Shown here piece after piece: positions 29,518-33,141 of a stretch of DNA of 33,141 bases (positions are counted from its first letter, which is position 1; the number at the start of each line of letters is the position of its first letter). Made by a program: the position numbers and the translations under genes. Below the pieces are notes generated by a model that ran no database searches, was not told where the DNA came from, and worked only from the letters and a program-made list of their open reading frames with translations. The stretch is taken from IMG/VR virus record IMGVR_UViG_3300040751_001230, positions 1 to 33,141 of that record. One strand, written 5' to 3'. The stretch is from a virus.

Positions 29518-29550
29518 AACTGCATTTATTTGTTAAATACTTTTGCAGTT
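29518..29550 (+). repeat. Inverted repeat in the phoH leader region
   Basis: AACTGCA (29518-29524) and TGCAGTT (29544-29550), seven exact complementary bases 19 nt apart. It lies between the divergent late element and the phoH ribosome-binding site. It could be a protein-binding site or an RNA stem. No clear promoter for phoH is visible in 29479-29579. Confidence 0.5.
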
Positions 29551-29579
29551 GGGCACTAAAACCTTAAAGGAGGTCAATA

Positions 29580-30290
29580 TTGTCTAGAGCAAAACGTAAA
29601 GAGCGTAGAAGTAATAACGTAATAGATTATAACAACTATGCACACAAAAAACAGGAAGTTTCCATACTTCCACGCAACATTAACCAAGAAACTTACTTAG
29701 AAACACTAAAAGATAGGAAAAAAGACATTGTATTTGCAGTAGGTCCTGCAGGTACAGGTAAAACCCTATTAGGTGTCATGATGGCTATTAAGGAGTTCAA
29801 AGACAAACAGGTAGATAAGATCGTGATTACACGTCCGGCTGTAAGCGTAGACGAACAGCACGGTTTTTTACCAGGAACACTTGAGCAAAAAATGGAACCA
29901 TGGACTCGTCCAATTTTTGATGTTTTTGGTGAGTATTTTTGGAAACATGAAGTTAAAGGTATGCTTGAAGAAGATATTATAGAAATATCACCACTTGCTT
30001 ATATGAGAGGTAGAACATTCAAAAATGCTTTTATTATTGCGGACGAGATGCAAAATGCAACACCAAGCCAAATGAAGATGCTTTTAACCAGAATAGGTAA
30101 AGGCTCTCGTATGGTAGTTACAGGAGATCTACAACAAGCGGATCGAATGAATCATAACGGCTTACTTGATTTTTGCAATAAAGTTTCACCAAGACAATTA
30201 CAACGTTTAGCGGTTTGTAATTTTGATAAAGGAGATGTAGAACGACACGAAGTAGTTAAAGAAGTTTTATCCATCTACGGAGAAGATTAA
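29580..30290 (+). CDS. phoH: PhoH-like P-loop ATPase
   Basis: A 236-residue PhoH, the only plus-strand gene here. Walker A is GPAGTGKT (55-62). [20 protein letters not shown] is a highly conserved segment of the family. Walker B is [10 protein letters not shown], and the C-terminal sensor is VVTGDLQQ. It is an RNA-helicase-like ATPase, widespread in marine phages and used as a marker gene; its exact role in infection is unknown. The start is TTG at 29580, with a very strong AAAGGAGGT 6 nt upstream. Its stop overlaps the stop of the convergent ferredoxin gene. Confidence 0.93.
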   Translation: MSRAKRKERRSNNVIDYNNYAHKKQEVSILPRNINQETYLETLKDRKKDIVFAVGPAGTGKTLLGVMMAIKEFKDKQVDKIVITRPAVSVDEQHGFLPGTLEQKMEPWTRPIFDVFGEYFWKHEVKGMLEEDIIEISPLAYMRGRTFKNAFIIADEMQNATPSQMKMLLTRIGKGSRMVVTGDLQQADRMNHNGLLDFCNKVSPRQLQRLAVCNFDKGDVERHEVVKEVLSIYGED

Positions 30291-30625
30291 TCTTTTCCGC
30301 CAGGATTTTTAGAAAATAGTTTGGTTTTGTCCAACTGCATACTAAACTTTTCGTAATCCGGCATAGGATCTTTTGCTTCAGTAATATTAGGCCAATTACC
30401 TGTCGTTGAAAAATACTCGTTGTGTTTATACCACGGGTCGTTTACATCGTCTGTCTGATAAATTGCTTCTTCAGGACATTCTGGAATGCACACTCCGCAG
30501 TCAATACATTCTTCAGGATTGATTACTAACATATTTTCACCTTCGTAAAAACAGTCCACCGGACATACATCTACACAGGTTGTGTGTTTACACATTATAC
30601 ATTTGTCATTTACTAAGTGTGCCAT
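30287..30625 (-). CDS. fdxA: 7Fe (3Fe-4S/4Fe-4S) ferredoxin, FdxA type
   Basis: A 112-residue ferredoxin. Cysteines 9, 12, 17, 21, 25, 40, 43, 46 and 50 match, one for one after allowing for the initiator Met, those of Azotobacter vinelandii ferredoxin I. There, C8, C16 and C49 hold a 3Fe-4S cluster and C20, C39, C42, C45 hold a 4Fe-4S cluster. Conserved stretches are [13 protein letters not shown] and [13 protein letters not shown]. The C-terminal tail [12 protein letters not shown] is also that of the FdxA type. It carries single electrons to a redox enzyme that is not identified here. It lies 1 nt after the membrane-protein gene in the clamp-loader transcript. Confidence 0.9.
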   Translation of the reverse strand: MAHLVNDKCIMCKHTTCVDVCPVDCFYEGENMLVINPEECIDCGVCIPECPEEAIYQTDDVNDPWYKHNEYFSTTGNWPNITEAKDPMPDYEKFSMQLDKTKLFSKNPGGKD

Positions 30626-30626
30626 A

Positions 30627-30875
30627 TTATGCTCCTACCCAATTCCATACACCTCTTACTGCTAATAATAGATACATTAATTCCATTAATGCTCTAGGTA
30701 TATCTTTATCTTTAACTCCCATCCAAATCCAAATACTACAAGAAACTAGTGCAACTGACCAACCTAACCATTGTACATCAGGGTTACCGCCGCTTAGTGT
30801 AAATGCACTGACCATTGCTAGTATAAATCCTAACCAACGCCAGCCATCTATCTTATGGTAGTATCTTATCTTCAG
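30627..30875 (-). CDS. Small membrane protein, probable CTG start
   Basis: The frame encodes two or three membrane segments: [37 protein letters not shown] and [18 protein letters not shown]. An ATG exists only at 30815 and would cut the first segment in half. The frame stays open upstream to a stop just inside the end of gp44 (TAG at 30899-30897). The only plausible initiator is CTG at 30875, one base after the gp44 stop (TAA-T-CTG) with AAGGA 5 nt before it. This gives about 82 residues. No family is known. If the ATG is used, the gene is 30627-30815. Confidence 0.55.
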   Translation of the reverse strand: MKIRYYHKIDGWRWLGFILAMVSAFTLSGGNPDVQWLGWSVALVSCSIWIWMGVKDKDIPRALMELMYLLLAVRGVWNWVGA

Positions 30876-30876
30876 A

Positions 30877-31806
30877 TTATTCCTTTCCCAGCCTTGCTAA
30901 CTTAATAAGTGTAGCACTCATGTTTATTTCTGGATCAGCAACAAATGAATGATCTACTAGTCCTTGTTTTAAAATTAATACTGCTTGATCCTGTTTGTCT
31001 TCTTCTTTAGCAAATACATCAAGATTATCATAGCACCAACGGAAAATATCTTCCATTTCTTCTGGTCTTGCTTGACTACAGACAAGTTTACGTGCTTCTT
31101 GAATCTTACCTGCTTTAAACAATTCTACCATTTCAACTTTGTAATCACTTTCGCCTGTGTCACCTTTTTGTGGCGGAAGTAATTTACCTGTTGTACTATT
31201 CATCTGACACATATTAATACACTTACGCATATCAGGATATGTTGCTTTTACAAACGTATCAAGTACATCTAGATCTGGTTCAACACCTTCTTCTAGCAGG
31301 ATAGTGGCTATACGTGCTGTGAACTCTGTTTGATCAACATTTGTAATATGAAACCCTTGACAACGTGAATGAATCGCTGGAATAATTCTGTTAGGATAGT
31401 TACACGTCAAAATAAATCTGCTTGTAGTATGATATTCCTCCATAACACCACGTAATGCCGCTTGTGCGTTAGGCGACAAATAATCAGCCTCATCTAGTAG
31501 CACAACCTTAAAGTCACCAAATGGAATCATCTGTACAAAGTTAACAATCTTATCACGAACATCTTCTACAGAGTTTGTACGTGATGCGTTAATCTCTAGT
31601 ACATCATATTCATTAACTTCCAGTTCATTTAGCAATACTTTTGCTAGTGTTGTCTTACCTATACCTGCGTGTCCACTAAACAGCAAGTGTGGAATGCTTT
31701 TGTCTTTTACCCAACCGTTTACTTGGTCTTTTTGTGCCTTGTCTCTAAAAACATAGTCCTTTACTTCTTTAGGACGATATTTTTCTACCCATAAATCTTT
31801 AGCCAT
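30877..31806 (-). CDS. 44: Clamp loader large subunit (gp44)
   Basis: A 309-residue AAA+ ATPase of the RFC/gp44 type. It opens and closes the sliding clamp around DNA. Motifs: KYRPKEVKDYVF (family start), Walker A GHAGIGKTT (about 45-53), Walker B VVLLDEADYLS, sensor TCNYPNRI, and the arginine-finger SRC in IHSRCQGF. The C-terminal helical collar follows. The T4 partner gp62 is not in this window. The gene is far from gp43 and gp45, unlike in T4. It has a perfect promoter inside the end of the TagD gene (31859-31887). Confidence 0.93.
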   Translation of the reverse strand: MAKDLWVEKYRPKEVKDYVFRDKAQKDQVNGWVKDKSIPHLLFSGHAGIGKTTLAKVLLNELEVNEYDVLEINASRTNSVEDVRDKIVNFVQMIPFGDFKVVLLDEADYLSPNAQAALRGVMEEYHTTSRFILTCNYPNRIIPAIHSRCQGFHITNVDQTEFTARIATILLEEGVEPDLDVLDTFVKATYPDMRKCINMCQMNSTTGKLLPPQKGDTGESDYKVEMVELFKAGKIQEARKLVCSQARPEEMEDIFRWCYDNLDVFAKEEDKQDQAVLILKQGLVDHSFVADPEINMSATLIKLARLGKE

Positions 31807-32209
31807 TTTGTTCTATCCTTTTTCTTAATCCACTTGTACTAAATGAATGTTGTCTTTTATTATAGTATATTTCTATGCCTTTGTCAACACATAATTGCTT
31901 ACCTGTGAACTGTTTGGTTTTATATTCTTCACCAATAAATCTTACATCAATATTATATGTTAGCAGTATGTCTATTAGATCTTTTTCAGTTTCGTACGGT
32001 ATAATTTGGTCAATATACTTACAGCCTTCTAATTGGACATAACGTTCAAATGTGCTTTGGATAGGTTTATTCTTTTCAGGTCGATCAATTGTTGGATCTG
32101 TTTGTAATCCTACCATCATATGATCACAGTTTTCTTTTGCCTCTTTGAGCATTGCAACATGACCACTATGAAATAGATCAAAAGATGAAAATGTTATTCC
32201 GATTTTCAT
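31799..32209 (-). CDS. tagD: Glycerol-3-phosphate cytidylyltransferase (TagD-like)
   Basis: A 136-residue nucleotidyltransferase, close to TagD (129). TFSSFDLFHSGHVAMLKEA has the HxGH motif (HSGH at 14-17) for CTP, and HSFSTSGLRKRI is the C-terminal 'ISTTxxxxRI'-like motif that binds the triphosphate. It would make CDP-glycerol or a similar activated polyol. Related genes are known in marine T4-like phages; the use by the phage is unclear, perhaps surface or glycan modification. The start forms TAATG with the upstream acidic gene. Its 3' end contains the gp44 promoter and overlaps the gp44 start by 8 nt. Confidence 0.85.
   Translation of the reverse strand: MKIGITFSSFDLFHSGHVAMLKEAKENCDHMMVGLQTDPTIDRPEKNKPIQSTFERYVQLEGCKYIDQIIPYETEKDLIDILLTYNIDVRFIGEEYKTKQFTGKQLCVDKGIEIYYNKRQHSFSTSGLRKRIEQNG
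31859..31887 (-). promoter_or_regulatory. Consensus sigma-70 promoter for gp44, inside the tagD coding sequence
   Basis: TTGACA (31887-31882), 17-nt spacer, TATAAT (31864-31859) on the minus strand: a perfect match, wholly within the TagD-like coding region (codons for VDKGIEIYYN). It lies about 50 nt before the gp44 ATG at 31806, giving a leader of about 46 nt. Confidence 0.8.
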
Positions 32210-32448
32210 TAATGTAGTGTCCTATTTTGCATGTCATCTTCAAACAAACGATCCCATATTTCTTCTAGCATTGCGTAATAGTCGTCATCGTCAAGATGTG
32301 TTCTGTATATCTTGAGAGCATTAGCAAATAGATAACTAGCAACCAACAACTGATCGTTGTTTTCGTCATCTAAGAGTTTAGCCACGACTTCACTAACAGT
32401 TTCATAGAGTTCGTCGTCTTCTAAATAATCATTGTCTTCATTACTCAT
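32209..32448 (-). CDS. Small acidic protein
   Basis: A 79-residue protein, extremely acidic (MSNEDNDYLEDDELYETVSE at the start; HLDDDDYYAMLEEIWDRLFE near the end) with a hydrophobic helix between. Its charge could mimic nucleic acid or bind a basic host protein, but no such function is known. The ATG at 32448 lies exactly 6 nt after the -10 of the promoter at 32455-32483, and no ribosome-binding site exists, so the mRNA is probably leaderless. Confidence 0.65.
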   Translation of the reverse strand: MSNEDNDYLEDDELYETVSEVVAKLLDDENNDQLLVASYLFANALKIYRTHLDDDDYYAMLEEIWDRLFEDDMQNRTLH

Positions 32449-32454
32449 TTTACT

Positions 32455-32483
32455 ATTTTAATACCAATTGAGAAATTTGTCAA
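32455..32483 (-). promoter_or_regulatory. Sigma-70 promoter giving a probable leaderless mRNA
   Basis: TTGACA (32483-32478), 17-nt spacer, TAAAAT (32460-32455) on the minus strand: 11 of 12 matches. The -10 is followed by AGTAAA and then the ATG of the acidic gene, so transcription should start at or next to the A of ATG. Confidence 0.78.
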
Positions 32484-32490
32484 TAGTTTT

Positions 32491-32904
32491 TTAGTTTACT
32501 CTTTGCCAAACATTATCAGGTGTAAACTTAAAACTGCCTTTACACTCCCAATAAGGTACACGTTCTGGTTCAATAATACTCAAGAACAATTTTTCGTCAG
32601 CACCAACATAAAGATGATATACTTTTCCTACTACAGGAATAAAAGCATACTTGGAATTGTATACTAGTTCAGTATCTTCTGCTGTTTGTACTAGTTTAAA
32701 GTATTCTTGTTTTAATTGATCGAATTTAGATTCGAGATAGTGAATAGCATTTGTACCACGTTCATTTTTGTGTTTAAGAACGTCAGGTACTGTAAATGCT
32801 GGTGCTCCTACATTGGTGGGGTATGGTAGCGACTGTGGATTGTCCGCTACCATGTCAGGCTTCTTAGAGATCGCCTTCTTTTCTGTTTTCTGAGTAGTGG
32901 ACAT
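32491..32904 (-). CDS. DUF2452-like protein
   Basis: A protein of 137 residues from the ATG at 32904, preceded by AGGTGG. A GTG at 32916 would add four residues but has no ribosome-binding site. After a disordered N-terminus come SLPYPTNVGAPAF, a helix (IHYLESKFDQLKQEYFKLVQ), and AFIPVVGKVYHLYVGADEKL with LSIIEPERV. This order fits what I recall of DUF2452, a family without known function. It overlaps the MazG gene by 41 nt. No membrane or signal segment. Confidence 0.65.
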   Translation of the reverse strand: MSTTQKTEKKAISKKPDMVADNPQSLPYPTNVGAPAFTVPDVLKHKNERGTNAIHYLESKFDQLKQEYFKLVQTAEDTELVYNSKYAFIPVVGKVYHLYVGADEKLFLSIIEPERVPYWECKGSFKFTPDNVWQRVN

Positions 32905-33141
32905 CAAATTCGCCACCTGGGTAACGTGCTTTTAATTTGTTAACATTCTCTGCTACAACTTCATTAGGATCGAGACCCAATGCCCGGCAACTATTAATCC
33001 AATACCACATAATATCGCCAAGTTCTCGTTTGCAATGAAAGACAGTTTCATCATCCATTGGTTTACCTTGGAAGATACATTTTTTAACAATTTCACTAAA
33101 CTCTCCTCCTTCTGATGCAATACCAATTGCACCTGTTAGTA
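32864..33141 (-). CDS. mazG: MazG-like nucleotide pyrophosphohydrolase (N-terminus cut by window edge)
   Basis: The frame is open to the right edge, well past the first internal Met at 33058. The visible 91 residues hold IASEGGEFSEIVKKCIFQGK (acidic E-x2-E metal site) and KRELGDIMWYWINSCRALGL (E-x2-D metal site), the two halves of the MazG active site. They then run to KLKARYPGGEFDVHYSENRK, the tail familiar from marine-phage MazG. It hydrolyses nucleoside triphosphates to monophosphates and pyrophosphate. Phage versions are thought to recycle nucleotides or act on dGTP/dCTP. The true start lies outside the window. Confidence 0.88.
   Translation of the reverse strand, partial: LTGAIGIASEGGEFSEIVKKCIFQGKPMDDETVFHCKRELGDIMWYWINSCRALGLDPNEVVAENVNKLKARYPGGEFDVHYSENRKEGDL

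Noticed and set aside
1-33141. CRISPR arrays, tRNA genes, insertion sequences or integrase sites
   Set aside because: I saw no repeat-spacer pattern, no cloverleaf-like sequence with conserved TTCGA-type loop, no transposase or integrase, and no terminal inverted repeats. A dedicated tRNA scan would be needed to exclude a tRNA fully, but almost all of the window is coding.

Overview
This window looks like a piece of a T4-like (myovirus) genome from an AT-rich marine phage. It carries T4-type replication genes (family B DNA polymerase gp43, sliding clamp gp45, clamp loader gp44, a DsbA-like DNA-binding protein). It also carries genes typical of oceanic T4-like phages: phoH, mazG, a peptide deformylase, a TagD-like cytidylyltransferase, and many short conserved proteins of unknown function. 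Low GC, very tight gene packing and the accessory set suggest a pelagiphage (SAR11-type host) or a related marine myophage more than a cyanophage. No photosynthesis gene is present. The host call is inference. All genes except phoH are on the minus strand, so transcription runs mostly from high to low coordinates.

Layout by coordinate. 1-6.6 kb: nucleotide and DNA-modification block with a phosphoribosyltransferase (cut by the edge), an SH3-fold protein, a cupin, a protein with an SSB-like tail, GTP cyclohydrolase I, a glycosyltransferase, a T-fold (QueD-like) protein, a DpdA/TGT-like DNA transglycosylase, and the sliding clamp. 6.7-10.9 kb: DNA polymerase and small genes (HAD phosphatase, membrane protein, DsbA-like). 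10.9-20.2 kb: a long late operon of virion or prohead-core-like proteins. Several of these start with short capsid-targeting-like N-termini and end in basic, cysteine-containing modules. The operon includes a HAD/ParB-like fusion and a nucleotidyltransferase. 20.2-21.9 kb: small genes, including a winged-helix protein with its own promoter, leader palindrome and UUCG terminator. 21.9-26.3 kb: a proteostasis operon (DnaJ, peptide deformylase, ClpA-like unfoldase, then an unknown protein). 26.3-29.5 kb: a lysis cassette (GH108 endolysin, zinc-ribbon peptide, nested spanins, a second overlapping small lipoprotein, holin). 29.5-33.1 kb: phoH (plus strand), a 7Fe ferredoxin, a membrane protein with a probable CTG start, clamp loader gp44, TagD, an acidic protein, a DUF2452 protein and MazG (cut by the edge).

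Regulation is unusually legible. At least eight sites fit a sigma-70 promoter with a spacer of exactly 17 nt. They sit in front of the replication, modification, chaperone and DsbA-like genes, and several have the -35 or the whole promoter inside the preceding gene. Two of them leave exactly 6 nt between the -10 and the ATG, which implies leaderless mRNAs. T4-type late elements (TATAAATA or one mismatch) precede the virion operon and the lysis cassette. The inferred programme is: host sigma factor reads early genes that make DNA, modify it and re-tool host protein quality control; the late elements then drive virion and lysis genes.
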